NCBI RefSeq assembly: GCF_029931775.1
Contig: NC_079312.1
Location: 135,889,872 to 135,953,871 of the forward strand
Length of the DNA: 64,000 bases
From: Euleptes europaea
Lineage: Eukaryota > Chordata > Lepidosauria > Squamata > Sphaerodactylidae
Reading direction: 5' to 3'
Part shown: in pieces, positions 20,501 to 27,462 of the stretch
Numbering within the stretch: the stretch's first letter is position 1
Layout: each line of letters opens with the position of its first letter
Translations under genes and position numbers: made by a program
The notes under the pieces: generated by a model
The model's database searches: none
What the model was told of the DNA's origin: nothing
The model's input: the letters and a program-made list of their open reading frames with translations, nothing else

Positions 20501-22273
20501 ATCACTGAAGTCACCTGACACCCGACAAAGAAACTTAAGCGATTTGACCTGGTCTATTTATGCTTGGCCCTGATCTGGAAAGCCCAGGATAGATCAATCT
20601 CATCCGATCTTGGAAGCTAAGCAGGGTTGACCCTGGTCAATATTTGGATGGGAGACCACCAAAGAATACCAGGGTCACTACATCGAGGCAGGCAATGGCA
20701 TACCACATCTGAATGTTTCTTGCCTTGAAAACCGTATGGGGTTACCAAACGTTGACTGTGACCTGAGAGCAAAAAATAAAAAATGCTCAAGAGATCCGAT
20801 TTACGAGGCCTCTGCTCTAATCACTAGACATTGCTATTGCTAGGAAAACTGACATTATAACCAGAAGCCCTCTCTTTTAGAACTTTCTTCAGTTCACATC
20901 CAACTTCCAAAGGATACTGGCAATTTCTTCAAACAAGTATCCTGGGCACGGGATTTCATCATCTGAGGTGCCTTTGATCAGAATGGGTAGCTAGGAAGAA
21001 AACACATAAATGAAAAGTCACCAGGTCACCATACATGGTACATCTTTAGAAGACAGCAATTGCCCTTTCTGTTCTAGCACACCACCCCTGAACCACTGAT
21101 GTCTGAGAAAGCAGCTGAGGAAGCCTGGTTCTCTTTCCACAAGGCTCAAGTTACCATCGTTTACAGATTAGAGGCCGCACCTCTGCTATCCAAAAGAAAG
21201 GTAAAGAAGCATGACCTGTCCCCCCAGGATTTAGTAGTAAACAAACCCAATTTTGCCTCCCAATCTCAGGCCAACATGAGCACCCTGCAGATGATTCCCT
21301 GATCCAGGCCTGCCCACAGATTCCCTGCTTACTGCCTAGCTGCTGATGCAAATCAGAAACCATCTCTGGTTATCTTAGAGGAAAGCTGGGAAAGCCTGTT
21401 CCTGCAAGCCATGACTGTGAAGCTCTAAAGTATCGTGCACAATATTGCTCTCCTTGTTGAGCTTAGGGGTTGCAGTTTTATGGTGCAGCTAAAGGTCAGC
21501 CCAAATAGCCTTTGTCGTATCACCTGAATGTGGGTGATAAAAAGAGATTGGATGAATGAATGGAGAATAGGCCTACCTGCAGCTATTAATTATGCGGGCT
21601 AGACAGCCTTCATGTTTAGAGCTAATATGTCACTGGATACTAGTTCCTGGGGGTAACAACTCATGAAGTCATGGCCACCCAATGAACTTTTCAATACAAC
21701 CATCAGAAAACTACCCTTGTCTAGGCATAAAGGCAAGAACCCATTTGTGCGGTTGCCACGATAATGGGGGTTCCAAAGATTTGTGGGCTTTGCCTCCACT
21801 TTTAAAGCCAAAGTGCCAATTCAGAGTCACCGTGCACGTTCACTTCCCCTGTGGATAGCATCCCCACGTGCATTATTTCCCTCCAGGATCTGCCTGACGT
21901 GCTTGTTCGTTGGTCTCCCCGGAAAAGGGGGGGCGAGTCAAGTGACCCTCACAGTACAATTGTAACCAGGTTGTTTACTCCGGAGCAAGCCTCGCCGAAT
22001 GTAACGGCTCTTACTCCTTAGTAAGTATGCTTCAGATTCATGGCAAAATGTTCCGGGGCATCGAGCTGTCAAAAGGACCGGCGAGCTCCATGGCCTCTGC
22101 CGCCAAGCCGGGCAGAGAAGAGCGCCTCGGGGCGTCACGATGACCTCCCGCTGGGTGTGGCAGCGGGGCCCCCTCAGCTCCCCATCCCCAACAGATTCCA
22201 CTCAGTAATCGCGTCATCCTTGCTGTACCCGACTCAAGAAGCTCAGCCGATCCCTCAAAGGCACCGTCGCCAT
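8014..22273 (-). CDS. TEPSIN: AP-4 complex accessory subunit tepsin, complete gene, 13 coding exons
   Basis: Tepsin is an ENTH/VHS-fold accessory protein of the AP-4 coat that acts at the trans-Golgi network. Coding exons (minus strand, 5' to 3'): 22229-22273, 20918-20990, 19430-19521, 19228-19321, 17280-17338, 17102-17180, 14267-14332, 13255-13458, 12353-12524, 11442-11555, 10072-10150, 9639-9773, 8014-8547. All junctions are GT-AG, phases agree throughout, and the sum is 1746 bases, or 581 residues (human is about 525). The N-terminus MATVPLRDRLSFLSR matches human. An ENTH-like domain spans about residues 7-140, a linker with HQPGQAGGGW follows, and a second VHS/ENTH-like domain spans about 295-405. 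AP-4 appendage-binding motifs follow: SLFAGMELV near 527-535 and a C-terminal SAFPFLNV. The start ATG has A at -3 and G at +4. Assignment by recalled similarity to the human protein is strong. Confidence 0.95.
8550..8582. repeat. (TAA)n microsatellite in TEPSIN intron 12
   Basis: Interrupted TAA run immediately upstream (minus strand) of the exon 13 acceptor. Confidence 0.85.
9304..9505 (+). mobile_element. 5S rRNA-derived SINE (family C) in TEPSIN intron 12
   Basis: 5S part with CTAAGCAGGGTCAGCCATGG and ACTTGGATGGGAGACCACTA; tail with GGGTCACCATAAGTCAGCTG and GGATGGCACTTT. Confidence 0.88.
9639..9773 (-). CDS. TEPSIN: TEPSIN coding exon 12 (residues 360-404)
   Basis: Encodes RAMCAIYSLMCSDLFSHDQI and later RPGPVANKATK; human has RALCAIASLGSSDLLPQEHI and SPGPVTNKATK. 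Acceptor CCCTACAG, donor AAAG|GTAATT, phase 0 at both ends. Confidence 0.95.
9880..10058 (+). repeat. Local intronic duplication, copy 1
   Basis: About 180 bases, including CTGCCTTCAGTCCATG, GGTGTGATGAGAAAGGA and CTTTTTGTACAGTATGCCTC, recur at 10928-11106. This copy abuts the donor side of TEPSIN exon 11. Confidence 0.8.
10072..10150 (-). CDS. TEPSIN: TEPSIN coding exon 11 (residues 333-359)
   Basis: Encodes KCGLLNCEVVLALLNRTLKD and PRECIRM; human has ACGLLNCEAVLQLLTCHL. Acceptor TTTCACAG, donor CATG|GTGAGG. The intron just downstream carries one half of a local duplication (see 9880-10058). Confidence 0.94.
10430..10650 (+). mobile_element. tRNA-derived SINE with L2-like tail, diverged
   Basis: B box GGTTCAATTCTGAC, then CCTACCTCACAGGGGTGTTA and a GTGGGATAAAAA end, characteristic of tRNA SINEs with an L2-type tail. 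Confidence 0.6.
10652..10927 (-). mobile_element. tRNA-derived SINE (family B), reverse, TEPSIN intron 10
   Basis: Same organisation as the copy at 6237-6531, including ATATGCCGACTTTCTCTACC at the 3' side and the complement of GTGGTTAAGAAC at the tRNA head. Confidence 0.85.
10928..11106 (+). repeat. Local intronic duplication, copy 2
   Basis: Second copy of the 9880-10058 segment, about 1.05 kb away, ending GCAGCATGTTCCCTGGGAGA. No exon 11 sequence follows it, so the coding part was not duplicated. Confidence 0.8.
11153..11388. mobile_element. Non-autonomous terminal-inverted-repeat element (family G)
   Basis: Ends CTAGGGTGGCCAGCTC and GGTTGGCAGCTCTAG are inverted repeats. The body has GGGGTGGAGCCTGG, GTATAATGCCATAGAGTC and AGCCATTTCCTCCAGGGGAA. 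Two other copies in this window (13852, 38129) share the body. Confidence 0.75.
11442..11555 (-). CDS. TEPSIN: TEPSIN coding exon 10 (residues 295-332)
   Basis: Starts the second VHS/ENTH-like domain with LGDCLQEVSLVSSLTQGSKV and then FLTREETQHFLK; human has FLSREEAQHFIK. Acceptor TTTCCTGCAG, donor AAGAA|GTAAGA. Confidence 0.94.
12353..12524 (-). CDS. TEPSIN: TEPSIN coding exon 9 (residues 238-294)
   Basis: Encodes VNHQPGQAGGGWEELDSGQS followed by a serine- and asparagine-rich stretch ending EPGNVAER. The HQPGQAGGGW(D/E)ELDSG block is nearly identical to human tepsin. Donor GAAAG|GTGAGA in phase 2. Confidence 0.95.
12630..12930 (+). mobile_element. L2-type LINE 3' region, degraded, TEPSIN intron 8
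   Basis: Phrases AAAGCCCTACACAGTCTGCA and GGCCTTCTCTGTGGTGGCAC are typical of the region after the L2 reverse transcriptase; no frame is open. Confidence 0.5.
13255..13458 (-). CDS. TEPSIN: TEPSIN coding exon 8 (residues 170-237)
   Basis: Encodes a linker beginning TSTSKVLLATIQKAAEVVAS and ending PPTVVVQNMR. The TIQKAAEVVASAM block is shared with human; the rest is proline-rich and poorly conserved. Acceptor TTCTCTTGCAG, donor GAGAG|GTATAG. Confidence 0.92.
13852..14062. mobile_element. Family G element with an 8-base target duplication, TEPSIN intron 7
   Basis: Runs from ACAGTTGCCAACTCCC to GAGGTGGCAACCTTAC, in reverse orientation relative to 11153. Flanked by exact TTGGTTGT at 13844-13851 and 14063-14070. 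An 8-base duplication supports hAT membership for family G. Confidence 0.75.
14267..14332 (-). CDS. TEPSIN: TEPSIN coding exon 7 (residues 148-169)
   Basis: Encodes GMGSRPSPHSCLQGFGFERS; human has MGSQARPHSTLQGFGYSKE. Donor TCCA|GTAAGT in phase 1. Confidence 0.92.
14333..17101. other. TEPSIN intron 6
   Basis: 2.8 kb. Holds a foldback element at 15696-15857, C-rich runs near 14907 and 15115, a three-fold CCTGGACTAAC repeat at 16620-16660, and a possible LINE tail near 16340-16540. The rest is unrecognised. Confidence 0.45.
15696..15857. mobile_element. Short foldback (MITE-like) element
   Basis: Arms of about 55 bases: GGTCGCTTTCACACATGCCA with ATAATGCACTTTCAATCCAC at the left, and their complement (GTGGACTGAAAGTGCATTAT, GTGTGAAAGCGCCC) at the right. 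No clear target duplication. Confidence 0.7.
17102..17180 (-). CDS. TEPSIN: TEPSIN coding exon 6 (residues 122-147)
   Basis: Encodes DLASTLFSDALLPQSAAQPS and KELPST, the end of the ENTH domain and the start of the linker. Only a 99-base intron separates it from exon 5. Donor ACAG|GTAAAA. Confidence 0.93.
17280..17338 (-). CDS. TEPSIN: TEPSIN coding exon 5 (residues 102-121)
   Basis: Encodes GPPDPLHGNSLYQKVRMTAQ; human has GPPDPLHGNSLYQKVRAAAQ. Acceptor TTCTCAG, donor CAG|GTGAGT, ends in phase 0. Confidence 0.95.
17339..19227. other. TEPSIN intron 4
   Basis: 1.9 kb; apart from the SINE at 18921-19143 I recognise nothing in it. Confidence 0.35.
18921..19143 (+). mobile_element. Hybrid SINE: tRNA head with 5S-SINE tail (family D)
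   Basis: Head GGTGTAGTGGTTAAGAGCAG with B box GGTTCAACTCCC as in family B; tail GGCAGGCAATGGCAACC, TTGCCATAAGTCAGCAGTGA and TTGACAGCATTTT as in family C. Confidence 0.85.
19228..19321 (-). CDS. TEPSIN: TEPSIN coding exon 4 (residues 71-101)
   Basis: Encodes VLKILLYMCTHGSSHFLMQL followed by KRNSSFIQEAT. This is the best conserved part of the ENTH fold (human VLKILLYLCSHGSSFFLLIL). Donor is ACAG|GTATGT. Confidence 0.95.
19430..19521 (-). CDS. TEPSIN: TEPSIN coding exon 3 (residues 40-70)
   Basis: Encodes ISHDSAGSSHCLLEYLLNRL and a short tail ending VKLK. It joins the split lysine codon from exon 2 and ends in phase 0 before GTAAAG. Confidence 0.93.
19927..20190. mobile_element. Foldback pair of family E repeats with about 15-base flanking duplication
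   Basis: Left arm 19942-20040 carries AAGAGTCCAGTAGCACCTTA and GGTAGGGTATGAGCTTTCGT; right arm 20041-20175 is its near-perfect reverse complement, plus the end ACACGGCTACCCACTGTG. Flanks ATTATTCTCATCATT and ATTATCCTCATCATT differ at one base. Confidence 0.85.
20565..20780 (+). mobile_element. 5S rRNA-derived SINE (family C), TEPSIN intron 2
   Basis: 5S part GGAAGCTAAGCAGGGTTGAC and ATTTGGATGGGAGACCACCA; degraded tail with GTTACCAAACGTTGAC. Confidence 0.87.
20918..20990 (-). CDS. TEPSIN: TEPSIN coding exon 2 (residues 16-39)
   Basis: Encodes LPILIKGTSDDEIPCPGYLF and EEIA, the start of the ENTH domain. Acceptor is CTTCCTAG, donor is GCCA|GTATCC in phase 1. Human has LPILLKGTSDDDVPCPGYLF here. 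Confidence 0.93.
22229..22273 (-). CDS. TEPSIN: TEPSIN coding exon 1 (residues 1-15)
   Basis: Encodes MATVPLRDRLSFLSR and ends in phase 0 at a CGG|GTACAG donor. The first in-frame ATG of the CpG island has a strong Kozak context. Longer upstream readings in the same frame do not match the family. Confidence 0.92.
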
Positions 22274-22615
22274 GATCCATTTCCGAGCTCGACCTCCCCA
22301 ACGAGGAGCTTCACGGTCCCGCCTTCCGGAGCACAATGTCCCAATCGAACGACGGGCTTGTAGCCAGGAAGCCAATCGGCTTTTGGGAGAGCCGGAAGTA
22401 GCTGTCACAGGATGACGCCGCCCGGCGGAGGGCAGGAGGAAGGGTCATCCTTTTCCGGCTTTCTAGCCAATCGGATGTGACTATGGGATCCAATTCGGGC
22501 AGTAATGGTCTCGCCCAATTGGAAGGTCAGGCGGTTTGTGGCCTCTCCACGCTAGGCCGGCGAAGGGGCCCTTTGGCCTGAGGATGGCAGCGTCCGGGCT
22601 GTAGGGGGGCTCGCC

Positions 22616-22696
22616 ATGGCCAGCCAAGGGGTCTGGGGTCGTGTTCGGGAGAGATTACGACGCTTCCCCGCGTTACTGGCGAGTTGTGAGCAGCAG
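22616..22696 (+). CDS. NDUFAF8: NDUFAF8 coding exon 1 (residues 1-27)
   Basis: The ATG sits in GCCATGG. The exon supplies the amphipathic N-terminus and the first cysteine (ASCEQQ), then a CAG|GTACGG donor in phase 0. Confidence 0.93.
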
Positions 22697-25485
22697 GTAC
22701 GGGAGCCGGAAAAGACTCTTCCTCCCACGTCGCCTTGGCAACCATATGCTCCCCCCCTCCCCCCCTCCCCCCGGGTAATGATGATTGGCATTTGCAAAGC
22801 ATGCTTTGCAGTGATCGCTGTGACTCGCCTTATCACAATAACCCTGCATGGCCGGTCGGTATTGGATGCTACACAGCCATTAAAAGCAACAACAACAGCC
22901 CGATCTCCACCCCCCCTCGCCCCGTGGGCCTCCAACTTGGCAGGGGGCGTTTGTTGTGTAAGAGAGCGTGCGCTGGTCCTTGCACACAGTTGTGTGCCCA
23001 GAGCCTGAGGATTGGAGGACTGCTCCGTTGCATTGTTTCTGCGCTGGCCTTAGAACAGGATTTCTCTGGCTCCCTCCTTAAAGCCATGCACAGGGCTTTG
23101 TTCAAGAAGAAAGCAGATGAGGGATTTAGGATGTAGGCCAGGGGTGGGGGAAGTCAGGCCCGGGGGCGTTTAAGGCCCACGAAGTCATTTGGTGTGGCCC
23201 TTTGTGGCTCCTGGCAGATCTCTAGCTCAGAAGGATCGAAGACTGGTGATCCGCCCCCTCCCGTGGACAGGAATAGCCTCTGTTCAAGGCGGATGTGAGT
23301 TTGTTTTGCCGAGAAAAAGAACCTTCTTTCCCCCTTGCAGAAGAGTCGTTAGCTATGGGGCTGCTAGGACCGCCCAAGAAACTAATTTTTAAGTAGATAA
23401 TTTTGTACGGCCCGCGAATGATGTTACAAATATCCAAATGGCCCTTGGCGGAAAAAAGGTTCCCCACCCCTGATGTAGGCAAATCCACAATCACTGAGGA
23501 TTGAGAATACTCACTGAGGACTGAGAATATTCAATCCTTGCTGATGGTGGAGGAAGTCACCATTGCTTTGGGGTTTTTTCCCCCTCCCTGGGACTTTGCA
23601 GGTGGCCAGTGTTCCTTCCCTCATGGCTCATGCTACAATTGGATATATATATAATAGGGGCTGTGGCTCAGTGGTAGAGCATCTGCTTCACAAGCAGAAG
23701 GTCCCAGGTTCAATCCCCAGCATCTCCAGTTAAAGGGACTAGATGAGTAGGTGATGTGAAAGACCCTTGCCTGAGACCCTGGAGAGCCGCCGCCAGTCTG
23801 AGTAAACACTGACTTTGATGGACTAAGGGTCTGATACAGTATAAGGCATGTTCATGTGTTCTATAGGTAGGACAGCTAGATTCGAGTCCAGCACCTTAAG
23901 AGACCAACAAGATTTTTAGGGTATAAGCTTTCAAGAGTCAAAGCTCCCTTCATCAGATAATAACAGATAGTATAATTGTCAGTGATCAGCATACATTTTT
24001 CAGGGAGAAAGTGCCTTTTTTAAAGATTAGCAGAGGCTGCAAACCTATAAATGGCTGAGTGGCAACCCCCTTTCACCTTCTGGCAGGAAAATAATAGTTG
24101 CTATTTCAGTCTTTACTGTTCAGTGTATATAGGGAGGTGGGGAAGGTGTCACTAATCCTTTAAAATCAGGGAGTTTGAGGCACACCCACAGCCAAGTAGT
24201 ATCTTGATAGCTGACTAGCACTGATTTTTGCAGGTTTCAGCCTACGGCAAGTGTGTTGCCTCCAAGACAACAGGTCATGGAGATCTGAAGAAGGATGTGT
24301 GTGCCAAGGAATTTCAAATGCTGATGGAGTGCTTCACAAAAGCAGTGAGTTGTATTTTTTAAAAAACATTAGACTGAGGCCTGCCTGCTTCTTCCATTAG
24401 TTGCCACTTAGGCCCTTCGGGTTGCCGACTTTTAAACTGGCCCCTCTAGTTAGTCCTTATGTAAACTGGCATAGAATAGTGAGACAATAGTGTGTGTGTT
24501 TCCCCCCACCACCACCACTGTTTTTGCTTTTGGAGCTCAGTAAATAATATACTTCCTTAAATTTCTTCCAATGAAGGATCAAACTACATTGGGGGGAAAA
24601 ATTCCCCAACAACTGGAGCAACTTAAACACAAAATAAATTCATATTGGCGCCAAGTTGATTCATGGAACCCATATCCGTAGGATGTACTAAGCAATCCTA
24701 TGATGCCACTATGCTACCCAGCATGCCATAGAATGACTACTAAACTCACCTGTACCGTGAAAATATACCTGTGTATGGGACTTTGCGCTAGCATAACATT
24801 AATACTGTGGTACTGCCAGTGCAACTTTTTTCACTGCAGGGGCCAGGATTGGGTGGCACTGAAAGTGTGTTGTGGAGATATCGGCCTTACATCCAAATTC
24901 ACTGGCAGTCATCTATGGACAGAGCTATGTATCGCAGTAAAGTTTAATCTCGTGTTCAAATGCCAGAGGGGAAGCCATATTCATCTGTTGCAGCAAAACC
25001 AAAAAGGAGAGCAACACACTTGTTATGGTAAAAGGTTTTGTGGATTAAAGTCGACTTCAGCAGATTTAGAGCCCATTTTTTCTGATCAAGAGGACTCTAA
25101 TTCATGAAAGCTTATGCCACAAGACACTTGCATGTCACTACTATGCTTGTAAAAGGGTTTGGCTAAAGCAGTTGCTAAAAAGGAATTTGTGGTCTTTAAA
25201 GCAAACTTGTTATGCATAGTATTCACAAACTCCTGCTAGGGAATTATGTAGTAGTCTTGCTTAAACTGAGGAACAGCACAGGGGAGTTTCACTGTAGATT
25301 AATATTACAAGAGCAATGGTTGGCTATTATGACATGACTTCAGCCAAGGGTAAAATATATTGCAGCACATATAAATCTAAATAAATACAGATACTTATGT
25401 AGTACTCAGTCAGTGATGTGAATCCTAAAAGCAGTGACTCATCAGAACTGATCTTCCTTTATAGGCAAAGAGCAACGTAAAGTAA
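22616..25485 (+). CDS. NDUFAF8: NADH:ubiquinone oxidoreductase complex assembly factor 8, complete gene, 3 coding exons
   Basis: NDUFAF8 is a small mitochondrial twin-CX9C protein needed for complex I assembly, known to work with NDUFAF5. Exons: 22616-22696, 24234-24344, 25465-25485, giving 70 residues (human 74). Exon 1 encodes MASQGVWGRVRERLRRFPAL; human has MSANGAVWGRVRSRLRAFPE. The twin motif is visible: cysteines 24 and 34 are nine residues apart across the exon 1/2 junction, and cysteines 50 and 60 (from CAKEFQMLMEC) are nine apart in exon 2. The last exon adds only AKSNVK and a stop. All junctions are GT-AG in phase 0. It is head-to-head with TEPSIN and tail-to-tail with SLC38A10, the same neighbourhood as in human. 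Confidence 0.92.
23139..23472. mobile_element. NDUFAF8: Non-autonomous hAT-type element in NDUFAF8 intron 1
   Basis: Ends CAGGGGTGGGGGAAGTC and AAAGGTTCCCCACCCCTG form the inverted repeat. Exact 8-base target duplication ATGTAGGC at 23131-23138 and 23473-23480. 334 bases, no transposase. Confidence 0.9.
23657..23862 (+). mobile_element. tRNA-derived SINE (family A), well preserved
   Basis: A box TGGCTCAGTGG, B box GGTTCAATCCC, body with CCTGGAGAGCCGCCGCCAGT, 3' end ATACAGTATAAGGCATGTTC. This is the reference copy for family A here. Confidence 0.9.
23880..23968 (-). mobile_element. Family E fragment
   Basis: GAGTCCAGCACCTTAAGAGA and GTATAAGCTTTCAAGAGTCA, ending CTTCATCAGATAATA. It contains the CTGATGA / stem / GAAA arrangement on the minus strand. 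Confidence 0.7.
24234..24344 (+). CDS. NDUFAF8: NDUFAF8 coding exon 2 (residues 28-64)
   Basis: Encodes VSAYGKCVASKTTGHGDLKK then DVCAKEFQMLMECFTKA. It contributes three of the four CX9C cysteines. Acceptor TTTTTGCAG, strong donor GCA|GTGAGT. Confidence 0.94.
24965..25130. mobile_element. Old, diverged family E-like copy in NDUFAF8 intron 2
   Basis: TTCATCTGTTGCAGCAAAAC and TCATGAAAGCTTATGCCACA resemble the older relatives of family E known in turtles and crocodilians. Identification is by eye. Confidence 0.45.
25465..25485 (+). CDS. NDUFAF8: NDUFAF8 terminal coding exon 3, 21 coding bases (residues 65-70)
   Basis: After acceptor CTTTATAG the frame reads AKSNVK and stops at TAA. Joined to FTKA it gives FTKAAKSNVK, aligning with human FAAAAKKTLE. 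The call depends on the splice site and the tail alignment, so it is less certain than exons 1 and 2. Reading straight through exon 2 instead would add only SCIF before a stop. Confidence 0.75.
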   Translation, partial: AKSNVK

Positions 25486-26668
25486 AGCTCTGAAGCGGAC
25501 ACTACCAGCTGTGCACCTGGATTTATAGTTGCTTTCAGTGGAGAAGGACAAAGTGCTCAATTCAGCTCTTATATTGCACTGAGAAGAAATATCCAAAAAT
25601 GAACAGCTTACAATATACAAGGAGTCGTGGGCTTTCAAATAATGCATCTCAACAAGCTGTGTTTAGAACTAATTTTTTGAAACTAAAACTCAATCCAGAT
25701 TGGTTTTGATTTAGGACCCTCATGGCAAATCGGAGTCTTGATGAGCAGAAATACAGTTTATGCTCAAAAGAGTTCCCTGGCACACAAAGTGGGACTGAAA
25801 GCTTCTTGGTCTGGGAAACCTTGCATCAGTCTCCATGCTGGCATCTGGGTAAAGTGAAATGTGTTTCCTTCCCACAAATTGAGGCTTAGAATCCTGGCAT
25901 GTAGAAGGAAACAAACTTCAGTTTGCGCTGGCAGCTGCTTTTGGATATCACAGTGAATTGGTATTTGATTAATGGCTTCCCAGCTAGGAAACCTTCACCT
26001 GCACTCTGTGAGGGAGAGGAACACATAAGCAGTAGAGCAAGTTGCATTTGTGCCCCTCATACAAGAAGAGGTTTATTGCGATGCCTGAATGTAGCCCTAG
26101 TGTGGAGCAAATGTGTCTGACAATACAGTTGATAAGAGGGCTATAGAGTTGTGTTGAGGAATCCAGGACTATGGTCTCTCAGAACATGGAGAACATTTTT
26201 AAAATCTTCAGTCTCTGAAACTAACTAAGCCTGTGTCAAGGCTTAGAATTGCAATACTGGAAGATACACACGAGGCCATTTAATCCAACCTTTTGCATTA
26301 TGGGAGGGTTTCCCACATTATTCAGATTATACGAGTGCTTGAAAGTGAAAGAGCAAGACCAGAGGTGCCTGTTTGGCAAAGTAAGGATTTAGTAAACACG
26401 TAGCTGCCTTTTTTTCTTAGTGTAAGGATCTGTACCACAACTAAACCAGTTTTAGCATCAGTTTTGCTCTGAGGATTTTCTCATTCCCTTCCCACTTTAT
26501 AAGAAACTAAATGCTATTAAATAGGGCACTAAGCTGGTGGATGATTGTGTTGCTTCTGGCTCTTGAAGATTTGGGGCAGAGAAAAAGGCGGCACTGGGTG
26601 TCAGTCAGGGCTCCCTAGCAGTCCTGGTTAGTTTGTGTATGAACACCAATTCAGTTGTGGCATGCTTT

Positions 26669-26674
26669 AATAAA
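26669..26674 (+). promoter_or_regulatory. NDUFAF8: Candidate polyadenylation signal for NDUFAF8
   Basis: First AATAAA on the plus strand downstream of the stop at 25485. An ATTAAA lies nearer at about 26515. Either would give a 3' untranslated region of about 1.0-1.2 kb with no recognisable repeat in it. Confidence 0.35.
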
Positions 26675-27462
26675 TATACAACCCTGACCCGCATGTTGAG
26701 GGATCCATGACTCTGAACCTCTAATTTCCCTTCTGAATGTGGATTTCCTAATTGAATCTTTGAAAAAAAATTCTAATCAGAAACCGCCTAAGGAGAGAAC
26801 AGCTTTATAGGCCAAGGTTAAAGAACAGCTTGGGAATCTGCCCAATAGAACTGCAGAGACTACTGCAGTGCTGTGATTCCTGCTGACCTAAGACAACCGC
26901 TGCTTCATCATCTTAAGTCATAAAAACACAGCACTGCCAAGGCCCTCAGGGGAACTGGAGGAGATTGCTCAAATCTGGAGTCAAGTACCAGCCAGATAAG
27001 TATTTTAAGTGGAAGTTGCTTCACTGAATACTAGATCTGACCTTTTCACATGGCTGGATGGCAGGAAAAATATTAAACTGTAATTCTGTAGTATGAAACC
27101 TTTCAAAAGTGTGCTAGACTGTTTCAACTAATTGTGCCGCAGTAAATGATTCACACTCTGCGCGATGCTTCAGGAGCAGATCACACTGGGGTCAAGTAAC
27201 CTGCCCAAAACTGTTTAGTAATTTCATAAAAGAACTGAGAATTAAACTTGGGAGAATTAATCCTAGCACTGATCTGCTGGCTGTATGAATGGCAACTGTG
27301 GTTAAAAAAGAGTATTTAAAAGGCCAATATCTACAAGAAAGTAAGCGATGGTCTCTTACATGTACATACTACATGCAGGTCCCCAGGTCATTTCATTTAG
27401 TGTAAATTGACACAATTTCCAACAACAACTACAAAAGAAGGCTCCAGGCAAAAATGCTTGAA
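26675..27462. other. Convergent intergenic gap between NDUFAF8 and SLC38A10
   Basis: No coding exon, SINE or other recognised repeat is visible. A weak CR1-like phrase lies upstream near 26265-26310. Confidence 0.4.

Larger units (their letters stand above)
22080..22960. promoter_or_regulatory. Bidirectional CpG-island promoter of TEPSIN and NDUFAF8
   Basis: The two start codons (22273 on minus, 22616 on plus) are 342 bases apart and point away from each other in a GC- and CpG-rich block. No TATA box is seen. Elements visible in the gap: AGCCAATCGG at 22370-22379 and again at 22465-22474, an ETS/NRF-2-type GCCGGAAGT at 22391-22399, and a TTCCGG at 22453-22458. This TATA-less layout is typical of divergent housekeeping pairs, and NRF-2-type sites are common upstream of mitochondrial genes. 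Transcription start sites cannot be read from sequence alone. Confidence 0.8.

Noticed and set aside
23657-23730. Possible functional tRNA gene (good A and B boxes)
   Set aside because: No acceptor-stem pairing was evident and the sequence continues into a SINE body shared by many copies.
24700-25107. 135-codon cysteine-rich frame in NDUFAF8 intron 2
   Set aside because: Lies wholly within an intron and ends in an old family E-like repeat; the cysteines do not form a known pattern.
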